Source: an uncultured Bacteroidia bacterium
GTDB lineage: Bacteria > Bacteroidota > Bacteroidia > Bacteroidales > UBA932
NCBI GenBank assembly: GCA_902795735.1
Contig: CADBMD010000176.1
Location: forward strand, 1 to 33,901
Direction: 5' to 3'
Length of the DNA stretch: 33,901 bases
Below are positions 23,533 through 32,508 of this stretch, piece by piece. Under the pieces are notes generated by a model that saw nothing but the letters and a program-made list of their open reading frames with translations, had not been told where the DNA came from and did no database searches. The translations under genes and the position numbers were made by a program. The first letter of the stretch is position 1. Each line of letters opens with the position of its first letter.

Positions 23533-23553
23533 CAGGAAATAAAACGAAAAACA

Positions 23554-24834
23554 ATGAGTAAGATTGACACTCTGTGCATCCATGCAGGATACACCCCCGG
23601 CAAAGGAGAACCAAGACAGCTTCCCATCGTGCAAAGCACGACATTCAAATACGAGACTTCAGACCAGATGGGGCGGCTGTTCGACCTGGAAGACAGCGGA
23701 TATTTCTACACGAGGCTCCAGAACCCCACCAATGATGCTGTTGCCGCACGGATCGCCGCCCTTGAAGGCGGGATCGGAGCAGTCCTCACATCATCGGGCC
23801 AGGCAGCAAACCTGTTCGCCTGCCTGAACATCTGCCAGGCCGGAGACCATATAGTAAGCCTCAACAACATCTACGGAGGCACGGTGAACCTGCTGGGAGT
23901 CAGTCTGCCTAAAATGGGGATAGAAGTGACTTTCATCGGAGCTGACGCAACTGACGAAGAAATCGACAAGGCATTCAGGCCTGAAACCAAACTCCTGTTC
24001 GGAGAGACCCTTTCCAATCCAGGTGTCGAGGTCCTTGACATTGAAAGATTCGCCCGGATAGCACACGAGCATGGAGTTCCCCTCGTCGTGGACAACACGT
24101 TCCCGACGCCAATCCATCTCCGCCCTTTCGAATGGGGGGCCGACATCGTGACCCATTCCACTACAAAGTACATCGACGGCCACGGAGTCTCTGTCGGCGG
24201 TTGCATCGTTGACAGCGGGAACTTCGACTGGAACGCACACGCCGACAAGTATCCCGGCTTGTGCACCCCTGATGAATCTTACCATGGGCTCGTCTATACT
24301 GAGAAATTCGGGAAGGCAGCCTTCATTACTAAGGCAGTGACTCACCTGATGCGTGACCTGGGATCGATACAAAGCCCACAGAATGCTTTCTACCTGAACC
24401 TCGGGCTGCAGACCTTGCATTTAAGGATAAAGAGACACACGGAAAGCGCCCTGAAAGTAGCCACGTTCCTAAGCAGCCACCCTGCCGTCGCATGGATCAA
24501 CTTCCCCGAACTTCCCGGAGATTCCCAGCATGAGAAGCAACTGAAATACCTGCCTGACGGAAGTTGCGGAGTAATGTGCCTGGGACTTAAGGGAGGACGT
24601 GAGTTCGAAAACAAATTCATGGATGCCTTGCGTCTTGTCACTATCGAGACACATGTCGCCGACTGCCATTCATGCATCCTTCACCCTGCTTCGCACACGC
24701 ACAGGCAGTTGTCGGACGAACAGCTGAGGGCAGCCGGTATCGCACCGGACCTCATAAGGCTGAGCATCGGCCTGGAGGATCCTGACGACATCATCGAAGA
24801 CATTTCCAACGCACTCGACATCGCATCTGCATGA
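23554..24834 (+). CDS. metY: O-acetylhomoserine sulfhydrylase
   Basis: This 426-residue PLP enzyme of the Cys/Met metabolism family should combine O-acetylhomoserine with sulfide to give homocysteine. The PLP lysine is K205 in HSTTKYIDGHG, and the phosphate-binding and cofactor-stacking blocks YTRLQNPTNDA, TSSGQAANL and VVDNTFPTP are in place. The large insertion with WNAHADKYPGLCTPDESYHG is typical of O-acetylhomoserine sulfhydrylase rather than of MetB cystathionine gamma-synthase. The frame is open from 23506, but that start would include the promoter; the ATG at 23554 gives the normal family start MSKIDTLCIHAGY. The stop codon overlaps the metX start by four bases (ATGA). Direct sulfhydrylation is favoured over transsulfuration by the adjoining metX. 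Confidence 0.93.
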   Translation: MSKIDTLCIHAGYTPGKGEPRQLPIVQSTTFKYETSDQMGRLFDLEDSGYFYTRLQNPTNDAVAARIAALEGGIGAVLTSSGQAANLFACLNICQAGDHIVSLNNIYGGTVNLLGVSLPKMGIEVTFIGADATDEEIDKAFRPETKLLFGETLSNPGVEVLDIERFARIAHEHGVPLVVDNTFPTPIHLRPFEWGADIVTHSTTKYIDGHGVSVGGCIVDSGNFDWNAHADKYPGLCTPDESYHGLVYTEKFGKAAFITKAVTHLMRDLGSIQSPQNAFYLNLGLQTLHLRIKRHTESALKVATFLSSHPAVAWINFPELPGDSQHEKQLKYLPDGSCGVMCLGLKGGREFENKFMDALRLVTIETHVADCHSCILHPASHTHRQLSDEQLRAAGIAPDLIRLSIGLEDPDDIIEDISNALDIASA

Positions 24835-25835
24835 TAAGGCAACAGATCACCTCCTCCCTGGACCTCGAAGCAGGAGGATCCCTACCTTCAGCCAGGATAG
24901 TATTCCACACTTCCTCTGAGAAGTGGGACGGGAAACCTGTCACCTGGGTCTGCCACGCCCTAACTGCAAACAGCGATCCGGAGGACTGGTGGCCGGAAAT
25001 GGTAGGCCCCGGGAAGGGTATAGACACGGACCGTAGTTTCGTCGTCTGCGTCAACATGCTGGGCTCCCCCTATGGTTCGGAAGGTCCGGCAAGGATCAAT
25101 CCCTCGACGGGAAAACTCTGGATGCTGGATTTCCCGAAAGTCACGGTAAGGGATATGGTCAAGGCCAACATCGAAGTACGCAAACATCTGGGTATAGACA
25201 GTATCGACCTGCTTATAGGCAGTTCCATAGGTGGCTTCCAAGCCATCGAATGGGCTGTCACGGAACCATCGGTTTTCAAACGGTGCGTGTTCATGGCCAC
25301 GGCCCCTCGAATTTCTCCCTACTTCACAGCCATGATAGAAGCACAGGTCATGGCCCTTGAAGCCGACAAGTCTTTTTTCGAAGCCAAGGACCTGTCGGGT
25401 GGGAAGGAAGGTCTCAAATGCGCCAGGGCACAGGGGCTGATCGCCTACCGGAGCTACGAAGGCTACCAGCTCACCCAGGCAGAAGCAGATGAAGACACCC
25501 TCTTTGCAGGAAGGGCCGCTTCATACGAACGTTACCAGGGAGAAAAACTGGTCCGAAGGGATTTCGATGCTTATTCCTACCTCTCCCTGTGCAATTCCCT
25601 CAACAGCCACAATGTTGGAAGAGGCCGTGGAGGAATTGGCAAGGCGCTGTCCAGGATAGAGGCCCGGACAATCGTCATCGGGATAGAATCAGACAATCTC
25701 TTTCCCGTGATTGAATCAAGGGAGTGGTACGGCCTTATTCCGAATGTCAGGTACATCGAGATACCCTCGCGCTTCGGCCATGACGGATTCCTGCTTGAAA
25801 CTGAAAGGATTACATCAATACTAAACCAACAATAA
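24831..25835 (+). CDS. metX: Homoserine O-acetyltransferase
   Basis: This 334-residue alpha/beta-hydrolase acylates homoserine with an acyl-CoA, the committed step of methionine synthesis. The nucleophile elbow is GSSIGG at 130-135 with S132. The other triad members are D288 in IGIESDNLFP and H317 in SRFGHDGF, and CHALTANS near residue 41 provides the oxyanion region. The fold and motifs are MetX-type. Acetyl rather than succinyl transfer is inferred from the neighbouring metY, because the specificity residues cannot be judged by eye. It overlaps metY by four bases and shares one base with the next start (TAATG), so coupling is tight across the operon. Confidence 0.93.
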   Translation: MIRQQITSSLDLEAGGSLPSARIVFHTSSEKWDGKPVTWVCHALTANSDPEDWWPEMVGPGKGIDTDRSFVVCVNMLGSPYGSEGPARINPSTGKLWMLDFPKVTVRDMVKANIEVRKHLGIDSIDLLIGSSIGGFQAIEWAVTEPSVFKRCVFMATAPRISPYFTAMIEAQVMALEADKSFFEAKDLSGGKEGLKCARAQGLIAYRSYEGYQLTQAEADEDTLFAGRAASYERYQGEKLVRRDFDAYSYLSLCNSLNSHNVGRGRGGIGKALSRIEARTIVIGIESDNLFPVIESREWYGLIPNVRYIEIPSRFGHDGFLLETERITSILNQQ

Positions 25836-28198
25836 TGCAAGTACTGAAATTTGGTGGCACCTCCATCGCTTCGTCCGGAGCAATGCTTCAGCTGATAGAC
25901 ATAACCAGGAAAGAACTGGAAGAAGACCGGACTATCGTAGTTGTCTCTGCAATCAGCGGGTGCACAGACACCCTCATAGAGGCAGGACACCTTGCCGCAG
26001 CAAAGGATGAAACCTACAAAGACTTGATAGAAGGCCTGCATGAAAAGCATCGCACGATCATCCGCGAACTGTTCCCGGAAGCTTACCGGAAGAGAGTGGC
26101 CGCCAAGACAGACTCTTTGTTTGACACACTTGAAAAGGTAGCCTACGGAGTCTTCCTGCTGGGAGAACTCAGTCCTTCCAGCCTGGATGCCATCGTGAGT
26201 CACGGGGAACTGTTCTCCAGCACTATACTGACAGAGAAATTCCTTTCCCTTGGGGTGTCCTGCCATTGGCTGGATTCACGTAACCTTGTCAAGGTAAAGG
26301 ATGGTTCCGTTGACGAGGCGGAGACATATTCAAGGATGGAAAAGGCTGTAAATTCCAATCCACATGTGGAACTGTTCATATTGCCAGGGTTCATCGCCTC
26401 TGACGAGAACGGCAAGGTCACCACTCTGGGAAGGGGCGGATCAGACTACACTGCCTCGCTTGCCGCAGCCGGGATAAACGCCCGCAGGGTCGAGATTTGG
26501 ACGGATGTGCCAGGCATCATGACCGCCGACCCAAGGATAGTGCCCGGGGCCAAGACCATTTCAAACATCTCCTACAGGGCTGCCCAGGAGCTGTCCCACT
26601 TCGGGGCTAAGGTTATCTACCCTCCGACCATCCAGCCGGTTGTGGAAGAGAGCATCCCCATCTATGTAAAAGACACCTTCCACCCCGAGGAGCCAGGCAC
26701 ACTCGTCGAAAAGAATCCGCCCAGAGTCCGGGACGGGGTCATCGGACTGGCCAACTCTGACCATATCGCTCTCATTTCACTGGAGGGAAGCGGGATGGTC
26801 GGCGTACCAGGCTTCTCATCCAGGCTCTTCGATGCACTGAGCCGGAACGGGATAAACATAATACTCATCACCCAGGCCTCTTCCGTCCATTCCATGTGTA
26901 TAGCCATTGCTGAAAAGGATGCAGAAGCCGCCAAGAAGGCTGCCGATGATTGCTTCGCCTATGAAATCTCTCTCGGGAAACTTAACCCGCTCAAAGTGGA
27001 AACCGGGTATTCGATAGTCTGCCTGATCGGAGACGACATCCTAGGGCATAGCGGGGCAACCGGAAGGATGCTTGCGACCCTTGGAACGCATAGCATCCCC
27101 GTCAGGGCAACGGCGCAAGGATCATCAGAGAGAAACATCTCGGTGATCGTCCCTTCGGCAAGGGCAGGAGAGGCGCTAAGGGCCATCCATCACGAGTTCT
27201 TCGACAGCAAGAGCAACAAGGTTATCCACCTGTTCATAGCTGGCTACGGCCGCGTCGGCAAAGCCCTGGTCGAGATGCTTTCAGACAATGCAGGATCGAT
27301 AGCTCGCAGGTCAGGCAAGGAACTGAAGGTGTGCGGGCTTGCAAACAGCCGGCGTTTCGTCATCGACCCGGAGGGAATCGACCTGAGACGTGCTTCCGCC
27401 ATCCTGGAAGAAGGGATTCCCGGGAAAGGCTACATCGATGCCCTTGAAAAGATTTCCCTTGAAAACTCCATATTCGTCGACTGCACGGCAGACGGCGAGA
27501 TCGGGTTCCGCTACACCGCACTTTTCCGCTGCGGCTACAGCGTAGTAGCATGCAACAAGATACCTTTCTCAGGGACTTTGGCTCAATTCAAGGCGCTGCA
27601 GGACGAAGCCCACAAGGCTGGCGTGTCCCTGAGGTACGAAACCACAGCAGGAGCCGCCCTACCCGTTCTTGTAACCCTCGACAGGGTGGTCCAGAGCGGA
27701 GACACCCTCGTAAGGATGGATGCCGTGCTGTCCGGAACGCTCAATTATCTCATGGACAATTACAAGGGAGAAGATTTCGATGCTTTGGTAGAAGATGCAA
27801 GGATAAAGGGCTACACAGAGCCTGACCCGGCCATAGACCTGAGCGGTACGGATGTCCTCAGGAAACTCCTTATCCTGAGCAGGCAGGCAGGGCTCCCGTT
27901 GGAAGAATCCCAGGTCTCCCTGGAGCCGATTCCCGACGACATTTCGGACAGGTACCAGTCCGCATCGAAAAAGGGACTCAAACTCAGGTACATAGCATCG
28001 GTAAACGCCGAAGGAGAAGCAAAAATAGGGCTGCAGGAAGTCGGTCCTGACAGCCCTTTGTATTCACTCAAGGGAACTGACAATGCAATCATGATAACCA
28101 CCGGAGACTATCCTTCTCCGATGCTGATCCAAGGCGCAGGAGCTGGAACGAGACAGACTGCCGGTGGAATCCTGAACGACATCATGCTCTCTATCTGA
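25835..28198 (+). CDS. thrA: Bifunctional aspartate kinase / homoserine dehydrogenase
   Basis: This 787-residue fusion carries out the first and third steps of the aspartate pathway. The kinase half (about 1-290) shows KFGGTS (4-9), VSAISGCTDT and GRGGSDYTASLAA with EIWTDVPGIMTADPR. Two ACT regulatory domains follow (about 300-450; LISLEGSGMVGVPGF is the usual first one). The dehydrogenase half (about 460-787) has the dinucleotide loop AGYGRVGK near 469-475, then YETTAGAALPVL and LSGTLNYLMDNY with the substrate-binding and catalytic residues. The gene is last in the metY-metX operon, which suggests a MetL-like isozyme dedicated to methionine. Feedback by threonine or methionine cannot be decided from the ACT sequence by eye. 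No thrB, thrC or asd gene lies in the window. It ends seven bases from the convergent GH43 gene. Confidence 0.95.
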   Translation: MQVLKFGGTSIASSGAMLQLIDITRKELEEDRTIVVVSAISGCTDTLIEAGHLAAAKDETYKDLIEGLHEKHRTIIRELFPEAYRKRVAAKTDSLFDTLEKVAYGVFLLGELSPSSLDAIVSHGELFSSTILTEKFLSLGVSCHWLDSRNLVKVKDGSVDEAETYSRMEKAVNSNPHVELFILPGFIASDENGKVTTLGRGGSDYTASLAAAGINARRVEIWTDVPGIMTADPRIVPGAKTISNISYRAAQELSHFGAKVIYPPTIQPVVEESIPIYVKDTFHPEEPGTLVEKNPPRVRDGVIGLANSDHIALISLEGSGMVGVPGFSSRLFDALSRNGINIILITQASSVHSMCIAIAEKDAEAAKKAADDCFAYEISLGKLNPLKVETGYSIVCLIGDDILGHSGATGRMLATLGTHSIPVRATAQGSSERNISVIVPSARAGEALRAIHHEFFDSKSNKVIHLFIAGYGRVGKALVEMLSDNAGSIARRSGKELKVCGLANSRRFVIDPEGIDLRRASAILEEGIPGKGYIDALEKISLENSIFVDCTADGEIGFRYTALFRCGYSVVACNKIPFSGTLAQFKALQDEAHKAGVSLRYETTAGAALPVLVTLDRVVQSGDTLVRMDAVLSGTLNYLMDNYKGEDFDALVEDARIKGYTEPDPAIDLSGTDVLRKLLILSRQAGLPLEESQVSLEPIPDDISDRYQSASKKGLKLRYIASVNAEGEAKIGLQEVGPDSPLYSLKGTDNAIMITTGDYPSPMLIQGAGAGTRQTAGGILNDIMLSI

Positions 28199-28205
28199 GC
28201 AAGCC

Positions 28206-29267
28206 TCAATGCTTGAACCGTGGTGACTCTGAGGTAAGGGAAGGAACGCCGTCCTTGAAATAAGGCCATCCGTCCTTTGTCCAGCAGACCTTGTCAAGGT
28301 TCATGCAGCGAGTCTTGTAGTTGTCATCCTTCCTGAAAGAATGGTATGGCATCCAGTCATCGCCATGGTCATCCGTCACGATCTCTGCATTGTGGCCGGG
28401 GCCGCAGAACACGAACCCGGGATCTTTCGTGAGGATTATCCCGTCATAGATACCCTCGTCACCTGCAATCATGGACATGCCGCTCTGGCTTACGAAAGGT
28501 CCCATCGGACTCTCCGACCTGCCAACGATGACATGGTAGGTACTCTCAGCGCCAATGCAGCAAGATCCTTCCGATGCGAAGAGGTAATAATACTTCCCCC
28601 TCTTGTGGACATATGTTCCTTCCATGAGGTCACCGGCGACCTTGACCGGTTCGCTTCCAGGCTTTATGGAAAGCCCGTCATCTGTCAGCTCGACCACATA
28701 GATTCCGGACTTGCGGCCTTTTTCCTTGTCGGTACTATGCCTGAGGCTGCCCCAATAAAGATACTTGCGGCCGTCGGCATCTTCGAAGAAATTGGGATCT
28801 ATCGAATTGCCGACTCCTGTGTTCTCCATCGAGACTATCATCCCATAGTCCTTGAACGGCCCAGTAGGAGAATCGGAGACTGCCACGCCCGAGGCACTGG
28901 CATCATGGTCGCCCCAGACTCCCATGGCATAATACAGTACGTACTGTCCGCCGACATAATTGATGTCGGGAGCCCAGAGGGCCGCCCGAGGTTCCCACTG
29001 CGGCTTGCTCTCTTCTGTAAAGGCAGCACTGACAAGTTCCCAATGAACCAAGTCGGTACTCCTGTAGATTGGGATCTGATAGGTTTTTCCTTCAAAAGTC
29101 GACCTGGTTGAATAGACATAGAAATAACCATCCCTGGAACGGTTGTCAAGGATAGTCGGATCGGGGCAGTTCTGTGCTATGACGGGGTTGTCATAAGTCT
29201 GTGTCTGCTGAGGTTTGCACCCCATGACAGACAGGAACAGCAAGGCTAATGGAATGATTCGTTTCAT
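28206..29267 (-). CDS. Glycoside hydrolase family 43 lipoprotein, arabinosidase/xylosidase-like
   Basis: This 353-residue five-bladed beta-propeller enzyme should hydrolyse alpha-L-arabinofuranosyl or beta-D-xylosyl linkages of plant polysaccharides. The GH43 catalytic set is visible: D36 in CPDPTI as general base, D157 in SIDPNFF as pKa modulator, and E216 in LMEGTYVHKRGKYYYLF as general acid. The N-terminus is a lipoprotein signal with the lipobox SVMGC (cysteine 17), placing it in the envelope. The subfamily, and so the exact substrate, cannot be assigned by eye. It is unusual in context: the ATG follows the clpX stop by six bases, so it is probably transcribed as the tail of the tig-clpP-clpX unit. 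No SusC/SusD pair or other polysaccharide gene is nearby. Confidence 0.88.
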   Translation of the reverse strand: MKRIIPLALLFLSVMGCKPQQTQTYDNPVIAQNCPDPTILDNRSRDGYFYVYSTRSTFEGKTYQIPIYRSTDLVHWELVSAAFTEESKPQWEPRAALWAPDINYVGGQYVLYYAMGVWGDHDASASGVAVSDSPTGPFKDYGMIVSMENTGVGNSIDPNFFEDADGRKYLYWGSLRHSTDKEKGRKSGIYVVELTDDGLSIKPGSEPVKVAGDLMEGTYVHKRGKYYYLFASEGSCCIGAESTYHVIVGRSESPMGPFVSQSGMSMIAGDEGIYDGIILTKDPGFVFCGPGHNAEIVTDDHGDDWMPYHSFRKDDNYKTRCMNLDKVCWTKDGWPYFKDGVPSLTSESPRFKH

Positions 29268-29273
29268 ATCTTA

Positions 29274-30494
29274 TCAGGAAAGTTTGCTTTTGGCGTACTC
29301 CAAGGAGACGGTGAATGTCTTTTTCTTTGACGAAGGTGCATCGTACATGGCATCGTCGAAAATCTGTTCACAGATGGAACGAAGTCCACGTGCGCCCAAC
29401 TTGTTCTTTATTGCGGTGTCCACTATCAATTCCTTGACACCGTCCGCAAGCTTGAGGGTCATCCCGTCCATCTCGAACAACTTGGAATATTGCTTGAGTA
29501 TGGCATTCTTGGGCTCCGTCAGGATCCTGAGAAGGGCATCTCTGTCCAGGGCGTCAAGGTAGGTTATGACCGGAAGACGGCCGATGATCTCGGGAATCAG
29601 GCCATAAGCACGCATGTCCTGTGCATCAACATAACGAAGCAGGTTCTGCTTGTCTATCTTCTGCTTCTGGGAAGCTCCGAAACCGATGACCTGGGTGTTG
29701 AGCCTTTGAGCGATCCTCCTTTCGATTCCCTCGAAAGCACCTCCGCAGATAAAGAGGATGTTCTCGGTGTTGACATGGATGAATTCCTGTTCAGGATGCT
29801 TGCGGCCACCCTTGGGCGGAACATTGATGACGTTCCCTTCAAGGAGCTTCAGCATGGCCTGCTGCACCCCCTCGCCCGAGACATCCCTGGTAATCGAAGG
29901 ATTGTCGCTCTTGCGGGCGATCTTGTCGATCTCATCTATGAATACGATCCCTCTCTCAGCCTTTGCCACATCGTAGTCGGCTTCCTGCAGAAGCCTTGTA
30001 AGGATGCTTTCGACATCTTCTCCCACGTAGCCGGCCTCCGTCAGGACGGTAGCATCTACGATGGTAAACGGCACTCCGAGCATTTTCGCAATCGTACGAG
30101 CCAGCAAGGTCTTGCCGGTGCCGGTAGGGCCTACCAGGAGTATGTTGGACTTTTCCAGCTCAACTCCATCGTCAGGCCTGTCGACGAGATTGTGGTTGAT
30201 CCTCTTGTAATGATTGTAAACCGCTACCGAGAGCATCTTCTTAGCCCGGTCCTGCCCTATCACATACTGGTCCATGAAGGCCTTTATGTCAGAGGGCTTG
30301 ACAGAATCATCGATCCGCTCGGATGATGAATCACGCTTTGAAGAAAGGGTGTCTTTTATGTAGTCATGTGCAAGTTCAACGCAATCGCTGCAGATGAAAC
30401 CGTCAATGCCCTGCAACAGCAGAGGCACTTCCCTTTCAGACCTGCCGCAGAACATGCAATGACGCGGAGATGTTGGTTTCTTGTTCTGGGCCAT
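29274..30494 (-). CDS. clpX: ATP-dependent Clp protease ATP-binding subunit ClpX
   Basis: The 406-residue AAA+ unfoldase feeds tagged substrates to ClpP. The N-terminal zinc domain has CxxC pairs C13/C16 and C35/C38. The Walker A loop GPTGTGKT is at 122-129, the pore loop GYVGED follows, and VFIDEIDK is the Walker B site. The sensor and arginine-finger regions ([10 protein letters not shown]) are intact. The clpP stop codon shares one base with the clpX start (30494), so the pair is translated together. The order tig-clpP-clpX is the standard one and confirms the assignment. Confidence 0.97.
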   Translation of the reverse strand: MAQNKKPTSPRHCMFCGRSEREVPLLLQGIDGFICSDCVELAHDYIKDTLSSKRDSSSERIDDSVKPSDIKAFMDQYVIGQDRAKKMLSVAVYNHYKRINHNLVDRPDDGVELEKSNILLVGPTGTGKTLLARTIAKMLGVPFTIVDATVLTEAGYVGEDVESILTRLLQEADYDVAKAERGIVFIDEIDKIARKSDNPSITRDVSGEGVQQAMLKLLEGNVINVPPKGGRKHPEQEFIHVNTENILFICGGAFEGIERRIAQRLNTQVIGFGASQKQKIDKQNLLRYVDAQDMRAYGLIPEIIGRLPVITYLDALDRDALLRILTEPKNAILKQYSKLFEMDGMTLKLADGVKELIVDTAIKNKLGARGLRSICEQIFDDAMYDAPSSKKKTFTVSLEYAKSKLS

Positions 30495-31168
30495 TACTTG
30501 GCTTTCTTGGATAGGATTTCGTCCACCATGCCGTAGTCAAGGGCTTCCTGGGCTGTCATCCAGAAATCCCGGTCGGCATCTGCGAAGACTTTCTCATATG
30601 GCTGCCCCGAATGCTCGGAGATGATGTCATAGAGTTCCTTGCGGGTCTTCTCGATTTCCTTGGCGGCGATCATTATGTCGGAAGCCTGTCCCTGGGCTCC
30701 TCCGAGAGGCTGATGGATCAGGACCCTGGAATGAGGGAGGCATGAACGTTTCCCCTTTTCGCCGGCACAGAGCAGCACGGAGCCCATCGAAGCAGCCATT
30801 CCGGTGCAGATGGTAGCGACATCAGGCTCAACCAGCTGCATCGTGTCATAGATTGCAAGACCGGACGTGACCTGTCCGCCGGGAGTGTTGATGTAAAGAG
30901 AGATGTCAGCGGCCGGATCGGTAGATGCCAGGAAAAGGAGCTGAGCCTGGATGATGTTGGCCACATCGTCGTCGATGGGGACTCCGAGGAAAATGATCCT
31001 GTCCATCATAAGGCGGCTGAACACATCCATCGATGCCACATTCAGCTTACGTTCCTCGATGATGGTCGGATTGATGTAGGCATCCGCCGTCCTTTGGTAA
31101 CGGTCCAGGGTCATGGAACTGAGCCCACGACCCTTGACTGCATATTTCTTGAATTCGTTGTTGTCCAT
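30494..31168 (-). CDS. clpP: ATP-dependent Clp protease proteolytic subunit ClpP
   Basis: This 224-residue serine peptidase forms the two-ring ClpP barrel. The triad is S127 in GMAASMGS, H146 in [11 protein letters not shown] and D197 in the [10 protein letters not shown] region. The ring-interface handle and hydrophobic clefts for the ClpX IGF loops look conserved. The N-terminal 40 residues before the core are longer than in E. coli ClpP, as is common in Bacteroidetes. It starts two bases after the tig stop codon and overlaps clpX by one base. Confidence 0.97.
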   Translation of the reverse strand: MDNNEFKKYAVKGRGLSSMTLDRYQRTADAYINPTIIEERKLNVASMDVFSRLMMDRIIFLGVPIDDDVANIIQAQLLFLASTDPAADISLYINTPGGQVTSGLAIYDTMQLVEPDVATICTGMAASMGSVLLCAGEKGKRSCLPHSRVLIHQPLGGAQGQASDIMIAAKEIEKTRKELYDIISEHSGQPYEKVFADADRDFWMTAQEALDYGMVDEILSKKAK

Positions 31169-31170
31169 GA

Positions 31171-32487
31171 TTATTTCAACTCGCGGAATTTCGCTTCTGA
31201 GATCTTCTTGCTCTGCAGGGTGATCAAGTCCTTGACCGCAGCTACGACCTTCTCGTTCTCAACGCTTTCTTCAATATTCCTGATCTGCCTTTCGTCCTTG
31301 AGGATGTTCATGGCAGCGTCAGTAATGAACTGCTCGGGAACAATGCCCATGCCGTACATGGCGTACTGGTAGGAGGCATATGCTTTCGCAGCTTCAAGCA
31401 TGTCCTTGTCTTCGATCTTGAGTTCAAGTTTCCTCATAAGGTAACCTCTGACAAGCTGCCAGCGGAAATCGCCGAGGAAGCCTTCAAATTCCTTGTCAAT
31501 CTCTTCCTTTGAATACTTTTCCTTGTTGGTTTCGAAAAGCCACCTCTTCAGGAACTCTTCAGGGACCTGGACACCGGCCTTATCGACAAGGTACTTGCGG
31601 AGATCCTGGGAAAGCCTGTAGTCTGATTCCTGCTTGTAACTGGATTCCAGCCTTTCAGCGACCTTAGCATCGAACTCTTCCGTCGTCTTGACGGCATCCT
31701 TCCCGAAGATCTTGTCATAGGTATCCTGGTTCTCGGATGCCGGGACAAAGGTCTTGACATTGACCACAGTCACATTCCATACCGGCTCCAGCTTGGCAAG
31801 GTCTTCCTTCTTCATCTTGAGCATGGATGCCCTGTCAGTCTCGTTAGTGAAGGCTTCGTTGACATTCACTTCGAAGGTGTCGTCGACCTTGGCTCCGAGG
31901 AACTTGTCCTTGGCAGGTCCTTCGACCTTGTTCACAAGGACATAGACGCCTTCTGCCTTTGTCTCCCCCTGGACGAAATCGACTACCACATAATCGTCCT
32001 CGCCAGCAGCTTCACCTTCCTCAAGCTGCCCGTACTGACGCAGGAGATTCTCCTTCATCTGTGCCTTGGCATCCTCGGTGACAGTGATCTTGTAGCAAGG
32101 AACCTTATCGTCCTTGGAGAGTTCGAGGTCTATCTTCGGAGAAAGGCCGAGGTCGAACTTGAACTCGAAATCGCTTCCGTCCGTCCAGGTGTTCTCTTTC
32201 TGGGACTCGCTTGCAAGAGGTTCGCCAAGGATATTCAAGTCATTGTCCTTGATGAACTTGTCCAGCTGTTCGGATACGATTCCATTGATGGTCTCATAGA
32301 GAGCCTGGTCGCCATAGATTCTCTTTACAAGCTGAACAGGCGCCATCCCCTTCCGGAAGCCCTTGAAATCGGCGTTCCTCCTGTAGGCGGCCAGTCTTTT
32401 CTTTTCCTGTTCAGCATAATCCTCTCCCTTGAGGGCAATAGTCAACTCGATGTTGAGATCATCAATCTGGTTCTTTACAATTTCCAT
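31171..32487 (-). CDS. tig: Trigger factor (ribosome-associated chaperone)
   Basis: The 438-residue protein has the trigger factor N-terminal ribosome-binding signature GFRKGMAP near residues 43-50. The peptidyl-prolyl isomerase-like middle domain includes DDYVVVDFVQGE and LGAKVDDTFEVN, and the C-terminal arm domain is helical and charged. It binds nascent chains at the ribosome exit. In Bacteroidetes the isomerase domain is often degenerate, and I cannot say whether activity remains. It lies 21 bases downstream of the HD-domain gene in an AT-rich gap with no clear TAnnTTTG element, so the HD gene, tig, clpP, clpX and the GH43 gene may form one transcript. Confidence 0.95.
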   Translation of the reverse strand: MEIVKNQIDDLNIELTIALKGEDYAEQEKKRLAAYRRNADFKGFRKGMAPVQLVKRIYGDQALYETINGIVSEQLDKFIKDNDLNILGEPLASESQKENTWTDGSDFEFKFDLGLSPKIDLELSKDDKVPCYKITVTEDAKAQMKENLLRQYGQLEEGEAAGEDDYVVVDFVQGETKAEGVYVLVNKVEGPAKDKFLGAKVDDTFEVNVNEAFTNETDRASMLKMKKEDLAKLEPVWNVTVVNVKTFVPASENQDTYDKIFGKDAVKTTEEFDAKVAERLESSYKQESDYRLSQDLRKYLVDKAGVQVPEEFLKRWLFETNKEKYSKEEIDKEFEGFLGDFRWQLVRGYLMRKLELKIEDKDMLEAAKAYASYQYAMYGMGIVPEQFITDAAMNILKDERQIRNIEESVENEKVVAAVKDLITLQSKKISEAKFRELK

Positions 32488-32508
32488 AATTAATTATTTA
32501 TTTGATTA

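Noticed and set aside
27140-27175. CCCTTCGGCAAGGGCAGG in thrA as another copy of the uvrB repeat
   Set aside because: Only eight or nine bases agree and the segment encodes conserved kinase sequence, so it is chance similarity.
28200-28215. Small hairpin CAAGC-N6-GCTTG between thrA and the GH43 gene
   Set aside because: It has only five pairs, no U-tract on either strand, and overlaps the GH43 stop codon, so it is too weak to call a terminator.
29490-30326. Plus-strand open frame of 278 codons
   Set aside because: It lies entirely within clpX on the opposite strand and has no domain of its own.
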